From NCBI RefSeq assembly GCF_905115235.1, contig NC_051850.1:25173010-25237009 (forward strand): a DNA stretch of 64,000 nt, written 5' to 3'. Origin of the DNA: Hermetia illucens (Eukaryota > Arthropoda > Insecta > Diptera > Stratiomyidae). This document shows positions 47,500-59,143 of the stretch, one piece after another. Under the pieces are notes generated by a model, which was given only the letters and a program-made list of their open reading frames with translations, was not told the DNA's origin and made no database searches. The translations under genes and the position numbers were made by a program. Numbering within the stretch: position 1 is the first letter of the stretch; the number at the start of each line of letters is the position of its first letter.

Positions 47500-49330
47500 C
47501 GTACGAAAGAAGCCCGATATTGCGGGTCAAAAGGGTAAAAGATACTAAACGATTATGTAATGCTGTTTGCATGTAGACTTCGTCTTCACTAGCCGGCGGT
47601 CACAACCAGAACCGTTTGGAGTATCTTCCGGTTTGGCGAAGGCCTTTACGGTCAACAAGAAGACTCTTTTGGGCCCGACCCAAACGTCAGGCTTGAAGAA
47701 GACCTCCCATCGCTCCAGGAGTTTAAAGGGGGCCTCATATGGTTAGTGTGATGAGGTCTACCCTAATAAGCACGGCACGAGTATGTCTTGAGGTCCCTGA
47801 GGGTGTGGACTTTTGGCATCATATGTCGGGAAGATGTCATCGGCTGCAGTTTCAAAACCACCTCCCTGAGCGCGTAAGTTCTCTCTGTACACCATTTCCG
47901 CGGGACTGGTCGTGAACCCCTCTCGGTGAGCTGTGCGAAGACCAAGGAGGACGAAGGGCAAAATCTGCGACCACGGCGAACCATCGCGAACTATTAGCTT
48001 AGTTGGTACCGGACAACTTTGCAGCATCTCATTGCACTGCGGATGATATGCAGTGTTCCTGTGAGGTTTGAAACCCAGGAGTTTACCTAACCCTGAGAAA
48101 AGAGTACACTCAAACTGTATTCCCTGGTCGGTGATGATTATGGCTAGTACATCAAATCGCGGGATCCATTCCCAACAGAGGACCCCGGCACATGATTGTG
48201 CCATAATGCCAGCCAGAGGTGTCGCTTCAGGCCACCGCTTGTGAGGCAATACTTGTATCTGTGGGAGTCTCACAAAGGACTAATGATGGTGCGAGTCTCG
48301 CAGAGAGCCAATAATGTCGAGGTGAATAGTGTGGAAGCGCTTGGTCGACCTAGGGAATTCGCCTACTTCCTTTTTTACGTGCTTGTTGATCTTACACTTC
48401 TGGCACGTGGTGCACGTGATGCACTGTCTCATGGACGGCCAGAAGTATTTTCCGGTGGCCAGCCGGTTCGTCATCCTGATGCCTGGGTGCGCAAAATCGC
48501 GTACTGCGTGGAATACTTCCTTGCGCCAGAATAAATGGCCTAGCTACCTTCTCTGAGGTCTCTAAGAGTAAGTAGGAGTTCGAACCGAAGGTAGGACACT
48601 CCTTGAACTTGTATTTGGAGTTTGTCTCTGCCTAGGCGATTGCGGTATATTCGGATCTGTGCGATTCACTACAAATTGTCTGCAACGATGTTGTCTTTTC
48701 CAGACACGTCTTGGATTTCGGAAGTAAACTGGCTGATGAAGCTCAGTTGCAAAAGTTGGCAAGAAGAAGCTTTTTCGGGCTTTCGTTTAAACGCGAAAGT
48801 AAGAAGCATGTAGTATTTAATGAGGAGATACGCGGCGAGTAGCTCGCAATCGTAGGCGCAGTAGTAACGTCGAGCTGGGTTGAGTTGTTTAGAAAAGAAG
48901 CTCAACAGTTGGCAGGTTTGGTTCACCCGTTGGTGAACAGCGGCGCCTGCTGCTGCATCTGAGGTCTCGAAAAAAACCGCTAGAGGTACATCTGGCCGAG
49001 GAAATGTCAGCAGTGTTGCATCAACGAGCTCCTGTTCGAGAGCTACAAATGCCTAGAACTGTGCAGGTACCCGTTTTCGGTATGTCCTCGGGAGCACCAG
49101 GGACGCTTTGGCCAGATCCAAGATCGTGAAAGTATGGCAGTTTAGAAGTGAATGGGCAAAGTCATGGATAAGTGGAGTAGGGTATCGGTCGAAAATTGCC
49201 AGAGTATTTAGACGCGTGGAATCTCCGTAAGACATCCGTTCGCCGTTTGGCTTAGGAGATGACCAGCTGTTGGAAGGTCTACAAATACCCTGGTTCATGA
49301 TATCTTGCAACTCTTTCTTTGCCACAGCTA
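47500..49330 (-). mobile_element. Ty3/gypsy LTR retrotransposon fossil 2, CsRn1/Kabuki-like
   Basis: Minus strand from right to left: RT start (49325-49053, with 'KELQDIMNQGICRPSNSW' and 'DRYPTPLIHDFAHSLLNC'), RNase H (48926-48669, with 'FISQFTSEIQDVSGKDNIVA'), integrase zinc-binding region, and integrase core (48270-47760, with 'ITDQGIQFECTLFSGLGKLL' and 'LLGLRTAHREGFTTSPAEMV'). It is the same family as 3100-4726 but more decayed. It is broken in many places and lacks most of the RT. No LTR pair was recognised, so I judge it older than the first copy. Confidence 0.8.
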
Positions 49331-49379
49331 GCCTCTGTGCTAATAGGGGACGCGCCTTTGAGAAGCTTACGGTTGATGT

Positions 49380-49740
49380 GGTGCTGTTGGTTTTGTATCT
49401 GCTCAGTATGCTGCTGGTTTTGTTGCAACTATGGGTGCTGCGGTTGAATGTGCGGTATTTGCTGCTTTTGCTAAAGTGTTAAATTTGTAGCTGCCACTGG
49501 TAATATTGCTGTTGTTGTTGTAAAGCAGCCTGTTGTTGCTGCAGTACAACTTGCTGCTGTTGTGTGTACTTGTACATTCTGTTCTTGTGGAGGTTATATC
49601 ACTTAGTATTGAACTGCTTGTTTTGTATCGAAGCCGAATCGGCTGCAAGAGTTGGCCGAATGGGCGAAAGCTGATCCGGCGAGAAATCTCTTTCAGGGTA
49701 TCAAGAGCACTGTGCATTGGATTTACGTCTAACTCCTTAG
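49380..49740 (-). repeat. Trinucleotide-rich (CTG/TTG) Gln/Asn-rich segment, possible gag part
   Basis: The plus strand is a run of TTG, CTG and GCT words. On the minus strand it reads as a Gln/Asn/Thr/Ala-rich frame (49717-49403). Its place, directly upstream of the Ty3/gypsy fossil in the same direction, suggests a gag remnant of that element, but no capsid or knuckle motif is visible. Confidence 0.4.
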
Positions 49741-49769
49741 CAGCTTTCTTGTTGTAGCGTTTCTCTTCA

Positions 49770-49990
49770 AAGTGCGTTTTCGGTTGACAAAACTAAATGC
49801 TCAGGCGAACGTCGAGAGGCGGAGAGTGAAATTCCTTGATTTGTCGCGGGTCTTGAATTCTTTTGCTGCGATTTGCGACAAGAGCTTACGATGCATCCGT
49901 AGCCTGCTTATTGCCAGTGTAATGAGCTCTAGAATCCTCTACGAAGCGCCTGTTTGGTTTTTCTCTGATCGACACGTGAATCGGTAAGCA
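49770..49990 (+). mobile_element. R1-like LINE fragment, end of RT
   Basis: The plus-strand translation 'RLTKLNAQANVERRRVKFLD' and 'IASVMSSRILYEAPVWFFSD' matches the thumb region of R1-clade RTs ('...SIMLYGAPVW'). Flanking 50000-50330 is probably the same element but is not readable. Confidence 0.65.
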
Positions 49991-50334
49991 AGTGGCAACA
50001 GCGATGGGAACGGGTGAAAAAGGATCGACTGATTCCAATCATCAAGGTGAGACGCAGAGAACGCGTGGTGAGATATATGATGTCAAGCAGTTTCTCACGA
50101 TGCATGGCGGATACTGTAAATAGCTCCATAGGTTTAATATGGGCTGCATATCTAACTGTCCTAGCTGCGATGGTATTCTGAAGAACCCGGAGACCCTTTG
50201 TACTAGATTCCCAGGAGCTTAGAAGGCAGATTGTGAGGGACGTTAACATCAGAAAGTCTAAAAGTCTTTCAGTGCCAGGAGAACTGGAATGCACTTAACC
50301 ACACGGTGAGATGGATTCCATGCAGGTTGAGAGA

Positions 50335-51265
50335 GCCAGAGGGGGTGGTTGCGAATACAATTGATGGGCGAAGAGAGAGGGTGTTTTTTTTTCTAATTAC
50401 GTTATCAGGTTATTATCTTTCGTATACACAACCCACTAATGATACCTTGGTATTCTGCGGCGTAGAATAACATTCTTTCAGGAATATTTGTTCAACGTAA
50501 CCTTCAAGTCCTCTAAACTTATATATTTCATATTATCATTTGTTAGCTGACTTAATCCGAATTCCATTTCGTATTTATGGAGTAAGACTTCTGACAAATT
50601 TGACCTTACATTTGAGTTATTTTCGTGTCATATGATTGCAGATTGTGGTCTCTAAGTAACATTTCAGTGGAGAATGCCTATTCCTATTTCAGTACTTAAC
50701 AGTCCCCAGTACCGCTTTACCACGTTGTCTTCTCGCATTCTATGTCCGGCGACCCCTCTGATTCTGCTTCAGGACTTTCAAAACTATGCAACTTTGCATA
50801 GGTCAAAAACTCCTCATACAACCTCCCTGCGGTCACCGCTGGAAATTGCCTTCCGACGAAGCAAAAGTGCGTGAGGCCGGGTGAAACGAAGATGATCTAT
50901 TTGCTTGCTAGTTTGAAACTTAGTCTCAAGTATGGGGACTTTGAATGCTATGGGCACGCTTAGTTTCAATTGAAACAATGGCCTTGGTGCCCAATCCCAG
51001 AAAACTGCTTAGGAAGGTTTCCAGCATGTGATACAGTCACAAATACTGGTAGCAGTGCAAGGACTGTCTCAAGAGGTACAAGTGAAGCATCATTACTGGG
51101 AGATTCTGGATAAGGAACTTGAAAAGTCAGAGGTTTTCTGGACGGAATATCCTGGTGAGATCCTGGAAATGCAATTCGGGATGCACTTTCCTACCAGTGA
51201 GACCCAACCGTTTGAGATTATCAAATTGGCGGTCATGGAGGGTGAGATCAGCTCTCTTCGGTGCT
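50335..51265. other. Mostly unassigned stretch
   Basis: No supported gene. A 79-codon open stretch at 51028-51267 leads directly into LINE RT sequence and may be part of the same decayed LINE, but I cannot identify it. Confidence 0.35.
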
Positions 51266-51269
51266 AAAC

Positions 51270-52060
51270 AAGGGCTGTGAATAGTGGGATGTCCTAAGGA
51301 TCCGCCATCTCTCTACTGCTCTGGTTGGTAATGATAGATGGAACTCCTCGGAGACTAGACAGGAGCGAGATGAAGGTGGTGGTTTCCGCGAGCGACTTAG
51401 TTATATTGGTGTCTGGTCCCGCCGTTATGAGTGAAATCATAGAACACCCTTTGTAAAAGGTGTACATTTTTAACATAGAAATCGGGGCAAAGGAGGCCTG
51501 CATAGCCCTCTACATCTGCAAAAGGGCCTTGGCAATGATAAATGGTCTCTGGCTGAGGATACTTCTTTGGATAAATACAATGGAGATTTCCCTCATTTCA
51601 CGCAAGGATCTGTTCTATGGTGGCCGGCAGTGAGCACGAAGTTCAATTGAACGAAACTTAATAGAATCCAAAGATCCACATGTCCAGGTGGTACTGGTTC
51701 TCCGCTTTCTTGTCGGTGGTTGGCCTTATCGTACTCTTACACTTCTTTCCTCTGCATCATCGTTCAATGCTGTCAAAAGTTATGAGTTCGGATGTTGGAC
51801 AATGAATTCTTAATCTCAATGTCAAAGTTGCGTAGAGTTTGCACTCGAAGTTGCGTAGAGAAGGAAGAAACCTTCAGGCACTTCCTTTGTAAGTGCTTAG
51901 CAGCTAAGCAGTTTTTTGGTGACCTTAAAGAGATCTCCCATTTTAAGCTAGCAACGCTACTTTGCTTGATAAATGCTATTCCCTGGTTTTATTCGACATT
52001 AATCCTGCTGTATGAATTTGCAGCTTCGACTCCCAGTACACACTAAGCAGCTCAACTACT
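51270..52060 (+). mobile_element. LINE fragment: RT palm and C-terminal knuckle
   Basis: At 51320-51640 the plus strand reads 'MIDGTPRRLDRSEMKVVVSA', then S-D-L-V-I-L where YADDLVIL is expected, then 'EIGAKEACIALYICKRALA'. At 51792-52046 comes a knuckle 'CVEKEETFRHFLCKCLA' and the end 'FGDLKEISHFKLATLLCLIN', as at the C-terminus of LINE 'E' (43750-43930). RNase H between them is missing. The catalytic box is mutated, so it is inactive. Confidence 0.72.
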
Positions 52061-53380
52061 ATTTTCATTGGGACAAGCACTTCCTTATAAACTTTTTTAG
52101 GTGTGTTTGATCCGCCAGATTTTACCTCAACAACATCTTTATGTCACTGTCTTTTAAACAAACTTTTCGAAATATGTCCCATTTCTAGTGGTATTAGCAA
52201 GATCAACCGCTTCCTTATTCTATTCTATTCCGTATTCTAGAGCTTGGGTGTAGGTCGTCTGACAAATTGGGCAGGCTCCCAATTTCTTTTGCTGGTTCAA
52301 TTGCTTCTTTTCATCTGAGGCTTTTCACTGAGTTTAAGTTTTCATTGCTTTGCTGTTCAGTTGGCTAGAATCGGAGCTCTATCGTACCCTAAGCAGTGTA
52401 TGATTTTATAAATGATCCATTGTTAGCTCCAAGTAAGGTAGTCGTACGACTAAGGTGTTGACCTTCCTCGTTTCAAAAAAGATTTTTGCTAGCCCAGTCT
52501 TTCATTTACCTTAGGGTTCTGAAGAGTGGGGTTCACTGATCCCATTTTTTGTTATTTATTATTTATCTTCAGTTATCTAGTCATCTATGATTTCGTTTTC
52601 CAACAAGGGCAATCAATCGAACCTTGTTTTTCCTGATCAACTTCATTTTCTCAGTGTTGACGATATCTCTCGTTTATTGTACGTGAGCTAATGAGGTGTA
52701 AAAAGACCTCTCGCCACATTCCTGAGGCTGACTCGCGCAAGGCGTGCAAGCGTGTGTCAGTATGGCCTCGGCGACCTTCACGTTTAATTTCACAATTTCC
52801 TTGGGGTTTTGGGGGACCTAAGCCATCGTGTTCGATCGCAGCCAACCCAAGTGGGCATTGGGCTTCCTGGACTTCATTCACATACGCCCACTTAATGGTA
52901 GCTAACCACACTTGAGCACCCAAGTTCAATATCAGCTGGTTGCGCTATTGTTCAAGGACAAGAAAACTATGTGGTTAAGCAGGCGAGGCGGTAGGGTAAG
53001 CTTCCCATGCCGAAATAAAATTTCCAGCCACTGTGTCATTCAAATATTCACTATAAGTCGGATAGTATAGTGATCTTGTTGTAAAGAAAGGTGAATATCA
53101 ACTGTGTTGCATTCCTTTCTCAAACCAAGTCCTTTAGAATTTTTCAAGAAACGATTACCCCCGAGAAAGGGTGGGGTAATGCTAATTTCTGGTCACGATA
53201 AACAGTAGCAGTAAACTGTAAATAAGGATAATTGAAAGTGTAAAACGTGGAAACTAAAAAAAACTTTCGCTTACACACTTAGCTTCAAATCCAATCTGCA
53301 TTCACTTTTAGTTGTTTATGACACCCAACTTTCATTCCTAAGAAAGGACTAAATAAAACGCAATTATTTTATGCATTTAA
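52061..53380. other. Intergenic stretch with one unexplained 92-codon frame
   Basis: The minus-strand open stretch 52929-52651 ('KWAYVNEVQEAQCPLGLAAI', 'EHDGLGPPKPQGNCEIK') has even amino-acid use and looks like once-coding DNA, perhaps LINE-derived. I cannot name it. The rest is AT-rich without features. Confidence 0.35.
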
Positions 53381-53410
53381 ATTTATTTACCAAGAGACTA
53401 GGGGCCCCCT

Positions 53411-53752
53411 TTAGGCAGCACGTTTCTTCTTCCATAAATCAACGACGGCTGGAGCAGCCCATGGGTCGAGTCCAAGGGACAATGGGGCAACAGCTGGGGC
53501 AAGAGCTGGAGCAGCAATGATGCTAGATCTTACAATAGGAGCAGAAATAGCAACATTTGGGAGAAGAGGGTCAACAGCAAGTGGAGCAACACTGAGGGCT
53601 GGAGCAATTGGGGCACCAATGGAAGCCAATGGCAAGATTGGGGTGGCAGAAGCTGCAGCGACGACAGCAAGAAGAACTACTGCGAATTTCTGAAATAAAG
53701 GAGAACTTTTAGAAAAAGATGCTTCGAAATTCATAAGATATAAACTCACCAT
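53411..53752 (-). CDS. Small secreted Ala/Pro/Leu-rich protein, gene G
   Basis: Start codon 53752-53750, intron 53749-53690 (60 bp, starts GTGAGT), exon 2 53689-53411, 93 aa. The intron happens to have no stop in frame, so reading straight through gives a false 113-residue protein with a strange start; the spliced form matches gene H and the others. The signal peptide KFAVVLLAVVAAASATP is followed by ILPLASIGAPIAPALSVAP, a body with VAISAPIVRSSIIAAPALAP and the tail VVDLWKKKRAA. It differs from gene H at one residue (Pro against Ser in L-L-P-N-V). AATAAA on the minus strand at 53387-53382. Confidence 0.87.
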   Translation of the reverse strand: MVSLYLMNFEASFSKSSPLFQKFAVVLLAVVAAASATPILPLASIGAPIAPALSVAPLAVDPLLPNVAISAPIVRSSIIAAPALAPAVAPLSLGLDPWAAPAVVDLWKKKRAA

Positions 53753-53793
53753 TGTTTTAGTTGTTTGAAATATCTTCTACTGAAGCAAATTCA

Positions 53794-53879
53794 ACTGATA
53801 CAGTTTTTGGCAGAATCGGAGTATTTATAATGGTTCTTAATTTTTATGCAAAGACATATGGTAAGCGCTCGAACCGGTT
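53794..53879 (-). promoter_or_regulatory. Promoter of gene G: AACCGGTT, TATA box, TCAGT initiator
   Basis: Minus strand: AACCGGTT at 53879-53872, TATAAATA at 53829-53822 and TCAGT at 53798-53794; spacing 33 bases. Confidence 0.8.
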
Positions 53880-53884
53880 TTTAT

Positions 53885-54490
53885 TATGTACCGCAGTCAA
53901 AACTAGTGACTAACTAGATGCTTGCACAATTTAGGTACGCATGTATGATAAGCTTTTGATAATAAATTGCATCATAACGAGCTTACTTATTCAAATTTAT
54001 TTCACTTTTAACTTTTTTGGGTGACAGCTTTGGTGTGGTGTAAACAATGTTGACGACCCGTTACCATGTTGACTGACGAGTGTGCTCTTCTGGAAACGCG
54101 TAGCTCGGAACATCAGAGAAAGAACGTAGGTTTCTCGGAAAGTTCTGGAAAATCTAAATCATGTTTTCGTAAACTATCAAGGAGGAAGCATAGGTGTCCT
54201 TTTTGTTCTACTCCCATGTCGAGGTCAGTAGTAAACATTATTTTTTTAACAATTGTTGATTGACTAAGGAACACCAGGTTTGTATGTTCATGATCGTTGA
54301 AATCAACTCTGGGATCCTAATTTCCGGTGCCTCTTAACCCTACTGATGTTTTCATCTAGGTTTGTCAGATTGGGATTAGCTTTTACTTTTCCCTCAACAC
54401 GCTGCTATGATTGGCATAAGTATTGCCTCAATCCACCTTTTACATATCTCTCACTGCACTTGATAGAAGGACTTCATGTGATTTTAACTT
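53885..54490. other. Intergenic stretch
   Basis: No gene recognised upstream of gene G. Confidence 0.4.
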
Positions 54491-54499
54491 GCGTTGCCC

Positions 54500-56650
54500 A
54501 GTAGTCTAAGCTTAATATATGGTCATTATCACACCAGTTCTATTAAGGAATTGGGACCCGCCTCAGTATAAAACAGATTTGACGTGCGATTGAGCGTTTG
54601 TAAGCTTTCGTCAATGCAACAACTTATAAAATCGGCTTGGAAGCTATTTGTCTGCCAACTACCGAGCATACCGCTTCGCAACTTTTCAATATCGTTCCAC
54701 TCTCTTCTATTGGCTTTCTGGGCAGAATGTTGCATTCCGCAGTGTGATCTTTACACAGAATTTGATAATCCCTATACAGAATTTCCTGAAGCTGTTGTGT
54801 TTCGTTTCCCATATTGTACTATTTTACTTCGTTACTTTAGTTCCTCCTCCACCCGAGAATCCCTTGTCTTAGTCGGATATCTGACTTCATATACCTCGAG
54901 GACAACTCTGTTGAGGTCTTTCACCACTGCTTTCAGTTCCAGTACGCTCCTAATATCACCGCACATCTCTAAATGGATAATGTTATTGCTCAGATGCCTC
55001 ATATATGAGTCCTGTTCTTCTGGAGTTCCTTACTATCTTTTCTACTTCAGAGTTGCCCTCCATAACGAGCCTTATTATTCTGCTATCCGATATAGGGGCA
55101 CCTTCCAGTTCATGACAAAACCATTCATAAGAGTATTCCCTACAGCAGTGCCCAGTACTTCTTCCCAAGAACTGGTCAGAAATGTTTGTTGTGTTTCCCA
55201 CATTATATATTTCTAGTTTAATACTACGGATAGTCACCTCTTCATTTGGGGTCACTAGAAGCCAAATCCACCAAAATATCACTATGCGCGTTGGCATCGC
55301 AGCTAAGGAAAACTGGCAGCGGTTTTCTCTTGTAGAATTTCACTAGGTTTACGATTAACTCCGCCGGGATCTGGATGTTAGCGGATGTCATAATTAAACT
55401 TAAAAAACCATGAACTGTGAAACATATATTTTAAGTTGAATATATGAATTCCCAAGAGGAATTACAGATCAAATGTAGGCTTCCTCCTTGCATTCAACAA
55501 ATCTTCCCTCGATACGTTCAGGATTCAACGTTTACCTGATAAATTTCACTGCTGGCCATTAGTTCCATTAATGTTTGGGTTTCCTCTCAGATATCGAGTT
55601 ATCGTCCTTCTTCGTTTTCTTCTGCCTTTGTTCCGTTCACAAGCGGGGCCGGCCCGTTGTTACCAGTTTCGCCATTTGGCTCTATCAAATGCCTAATCTG
55701 GGTGCAATCTCGAGGCTTTTAAATCCCCATCCAGCGTATCAAGTCCTTGTACTCCATCAAGACACTTCTCGGCGTCTCGCTGTTTCTCTTTAACTCTTCG
55801 AGATCCACGTCCACGGCATCAAGCTTCCCCTCCCCGGTGGGTAGCAGGTCTGTTCCCTGCTTGATTCTACCTCTATAGTCTCCGCCTTTCCCTCGCGAAT
55901 CTCAGTAAGCTTTCTGAACGATGTGTCGTTCGAAGTATGTGAACAGGGGTATTGCCAAATTTGTAGCTTATGAGGCAGTTTAATTGCTTCAAGAGATCCG
56001 CCAACTACTCCGGTTGCGAAGAGTTTGCCCTTACTCTCCAATTTGCATCTCTCTCTCTCTGCATAACCGCATGTTAAGACCTCTATTCGGAGTAATCAAG
56101 AGGACCAGAAGATACTCCGTCTCCAAACCTGCGTCTTTAGGAAGGTAGACTGTGGTTATGTATGCCCCTGGTATATCTGCCTCAGCAGTTTGATAATTTC
56201 GAGATTGAGACATTAAGTTATTTCGCCGTACCTTTTGTCACGCACGTCTCCCACAATAAGTCGTGGTCAAAAGTGTATGCCCATTTGTATGGGGAGAAGG
56301 ATTTTGATGATTTGTTCCACCTCAAGAGTGGGTATTTAGTCCGGAAATGATTTTGGCGGTATGGCGACTTGTCTTCGCCCCTGACCTACACGGGATTTTC
56401 TCCCTTTGAGTTCGGATGTGTGTTACTTGGGAGTATTTCCCTTTTGTGGGTTGGCTTCCACTCTTTAGTTTTATTCTGAGCCTTCTTATAGGCCTCTTTT
56501 GATTCAAGGCCATCCTTTAGATAATGCGGATACCATTTAACGCTTGCACTACTGCGGCGACTTTGTCGATGTGTATATCCTGAACTCAGACGCACTTTTG
56601 CTACTTGCTTTCTGATCAAGGACCTTAGCTGGTTGCGGTCTTCTCATTAG
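54500..56650 (-). mobile_element. LINE 'F': endonuclease remnant and DUF4780-type ORF1
   Basis: Minus strand from right to left. ORF1: 56619-56386 ('VKWYPHYLKDGLESKEAYKK') and 56213-55790, where 'TEYLLVLLITPNRGLNMRLC' and 'KLFATGVVGGSLEAIKLPHK' match the DUF4780 pattern as I know it ('...LLKAQNPGLNT...' and '...VDDESLEAIK...'). Then, after a LINE 'B' insert, endonuclease end: 55297-54983 ('DILVDLASSDPNEEVTI'-like frame, 'VGNTTNISDQFLGR', 'GNSEVEKIVRNSRRTGLIYE') and a linker to about 54500. RT is absent. The long plus-strand frame over 54584-55216 is only its antisense. Confidence 0.68.
55590..55775 (-). mobile_element. RTE-like LINE 'B' 3' end inside LINE 'F'
   Basis: 'CTGCCTTTGTTCCGTTCACA', 'TATCAAATGCCTAATCTGGG' and 'AATCTCGAGGCTTTTAAATC' are shared with 58060-58200 and 33400-33520. 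It lies between ORF1 and endonuclease parts of LINE 'F', so it inserted into it. Confidence 0.75.
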
Positions 56651-57270
56651 GCCAATTTTGAGGGTTCACTGCATGACTTCGAAATTCTTTTCTTCCTGGG
56701 GATAACCGCTTATTTATTAGCATTGTGGAGAAGTTCTTCTGTCAATTGGACCAGGTTGTGTACGGTAGGAGGTCTCGCTTTTTTTCATGAATTTGCTCAT
56801 TTGTTTGGTTTCAACAAATGTGGGTTTGGAAGATCCTCGCACCATAATCCTCCACAGTCCGATCAGGTTAAGCTTACCCACTGAGGCGAACAGATATCAG
56901 CAAGGCTGGGTTCAAATACTTCCGACCCCGAGCTGTCTAATGAGCATGGTTCGCATAACACTTTGGATTTGGAGAGGTGTTAGTCCATTTCCCCGACTTG
57001 GTCCGCACCGTTTTGTTAATAAAACGTCACCTCGTACAGGGTGTGGCTCTCACTGATTGTTCTTGAAAGCGACATAGTAACTTCAATGAAACATACGTTG
57101 ACTCTCAGAAAGCCATATTTCTCACCAGTCTCCATAACAAGACATTCATTGACATTCCCCAGCTTGCTGCTAAAGGCAACTAAAAGGAACAGAGTTTTGT
57201 GGACAAGAAATCTTGAATACTCATTATACTTCGGAAATAGCTCATGCTTCGGAAGTGTCTGATTTGAGAA

Positions 57271-57717
57271 TTACGACTTTTTGCTTTCGTTATCGGTTTT
57301 TGACTGAATTGAATTTTTCGACGGTGCTGGACAACTTTGTTGAAGATCTCTAGAATGGTCGTTTTTCCAGCTCCAAAGATACAAAGTGGACATTCCGAGT
57401 TTAAACAAGATAAGATGCTGAATTTCTGAGAAGATTTCCTCTCTTTCGTGTGGCCTTGTATTATTGCATTCTAAGTAGTAATCGTAGCATATCATAGATC
57501 TAGTCAAGTAGCAATCATCAATAGATTTGGGAGGATGCAAGAGAAGCACTGATATATGCAAGAACGAAATAACGGCTTGTTTATTGCGTTCACAGCTTCG
57601 ACAGGTTAAGCTGATCATGGTCTGCTTAGGTAATTGGGCTGTAATCTCATCGTTGTGACCGGATGAGAGACGTCTGGAATTGCCTGCAGGAAATATTGAT
57701 GACCATGGAAACTGCAA
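57271..57717 (-). CDS. Unrecognised 148-codon open frame
   Basis: The longest open frame outside transposon and family genes. It starts MQFPWSSIFPAGNSRRLSSG, has four Cys in its middle (SLTCRSCERNKQAV and ICYDYYLECN) and ends Lys/Ser-rich. I see no signal peptide, membrane segment or domain, no promoter like those of the family, and no matching frame elsewhere. It could be a remnant of a transposon, an exon of an unknown host gene, or chance. Confidence 0.2.
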   Translation of the reverse strand: MQFPWSSIFPAGNSRRLSSGHNDEITAQLPKQTMISLTCRSCERNKQAVISFLHISVLLLHPPKSIDDCYLTRSMICYDYYLECNNTRPHEREEIFSEIQHLILFKLGMSTLYLWSWKNDHSRDLQQSCPAPSKNSIQSKTDNESKKS

Positions 57718-57719
57718 GT

Positions 57720-58045
57720 ACTAATGTCCGCCATTTCCCGAACTGATGAGTGAACTCTGATGATTGTGGAAACATGGTAGCGGATTGATGAGCGTGCGAA
57801 ACTGAATGGTCATATTATCAGTGTAATCTTAGGAAGTTTAGTGTACTGTGCACAGTAACAAAATGGTGCACCGCATTACTGAAGAGCTCATAAATGGTCG
57901 GAAGTTTTCCAAGGGTGTAGTGAAAGTCGTTGGTAGATTCCTCATCTATGGCTAGTCATCGTAACACATGCTTAAGCGGAGTCAAGCCCCCGGTTGAACA
58001 GTTCACCGTCGGGATAGTTTCTCTCAGTCACTGAAGTTTTGGTGG
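57720..58045. other. Intergenic stretch
   Basis: No feature recognised. Confidence 0.4.
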
Positions 58046-58049
58046 AGCT

Positions 58050-58460
58050 ACTGCTTCTTCTTCTTTTTCTTCAGCTTTTGTCCGGTTCACAAGTGGGGTC
58101 GGCTCGTCGTGATCGGTTTCGCCATTTGGTTCTATCGAATGCCTGATCTGGGTACAATCTCGAGGCTTTTAAATCCTCATCTATCGTATCAAGTCACCGT
58201 TGTTTCAGCCGGCCTTTTGGTCATTTACCGTCAACTTCGATGTTCAGACCAATCTTGGCAAGTGAATTCTCGTTAGCACGAATTGAGTGACTATACTATC
58301 GAAGACGCCTCTCTCGCAACTTTTCCACGATCGGTACAACCATATAACGATCGCGGATATCCTTATTTCGGATGTGATCAAATCGTGTCACGCCACTAGT
58401 CCAATGCAACATCTTCGTCTCCATTACCGGAAGACGCTGTTCATTGGGTGCTACAACTTC
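58050..58460 (-). mobile_element. RTE-like LINE 'B', 3' end fragment
   Basis: Matches the ends at 33390-33840 and 23290-23790 ('TTTGTCCGGTTCACAAG', 'ACTTCGATGTTCAGACCAAT', 'CATCTTCGTCTCCATTACCG'), minus strand, strongly 5' truncated. At its left edge is a CTTCTTCTTCTTTTTCTTC run, the A/G-rich tail of the element. Confidence 0.8.
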
Positions 58461-58469
58461 CTTTTATTA

Positions 58470-59140
58470 ATCCTGGTCCAAGATCTTTTCAAGTGAGGTA
58501 AAGATTAAGATTCAAAAAAAGCTACCCATTTTGGGTATTGGGGTGATTCTTGATTCGGGAAAGGCCATATGCATCAAGGAATACTCCGGAGGCCTGATCT
58601 ACAGGAAGCAGGCTCGTTTCTCATTTGTATCTTCCTGGTTCGGAATTATAGGCAAATCGAATCTTCCACCGCGATTGCCCAAATTTGGTTGACCCCCGTG
58701 AGGCTGAGCTTTGGTGAGCAATTTTCAGTGATTTATAAGCATCGTCCTTTTCAAAATTGATGATATTTCTTTTTCATACTCAAAAAAATGCTCTATATTC
58801 AACACTTCCCATAAAAAAAAAACAGCTTCGAACCTGCTAGTTTACCAACTTGGTAATTATATAGACAACATTTAAAAACTGGTTGTTCATTTGTCACACT
58901 TATGGTGATAATGTTTTTAAACTTAGAGGGAAAAAATTAAACAAGTTCCGAACAAGAGGAGGAGTGTACTGACGTCATCAGACGAAACTCCAGTTCCATA
59001 TAAAATTAGTAAATAAACTGCAAATAAACTAAAAACATCCTATTTCTGTATGATGCAATTTTCCATTGCGAGCCTATCATCTATGCACAAAGAAGTTAGA
59101 TTCCTTATAGAAGTTCATTAGACTTGATCGCATTTAACGA
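58470..59140. other. AT-rich upstream flank of gene H
   Basis: No feature recognised. Confidence 0.4.
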
Positions 59141-59143
59141 TAA

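Noticed and set aside
49380-49580. Host poly-glutamine protein
   Set aside because: Only a short trinucleotide-rich frame next to a Ty3/gypsy fossil; no start, promoter or domain.
53690-53752. Extended 113-residue form of gene G starting MVSLYLMNFEASF
   Set aside because: This reads through the intron. The splice signals and the match with gene H support the 93-residue form.
54584-55216. 210-codon plus-strand open frame
   Set aside because: Antisense of the LINE 'F' endonuclease and linker; no motif on the plus strand and odd composition.
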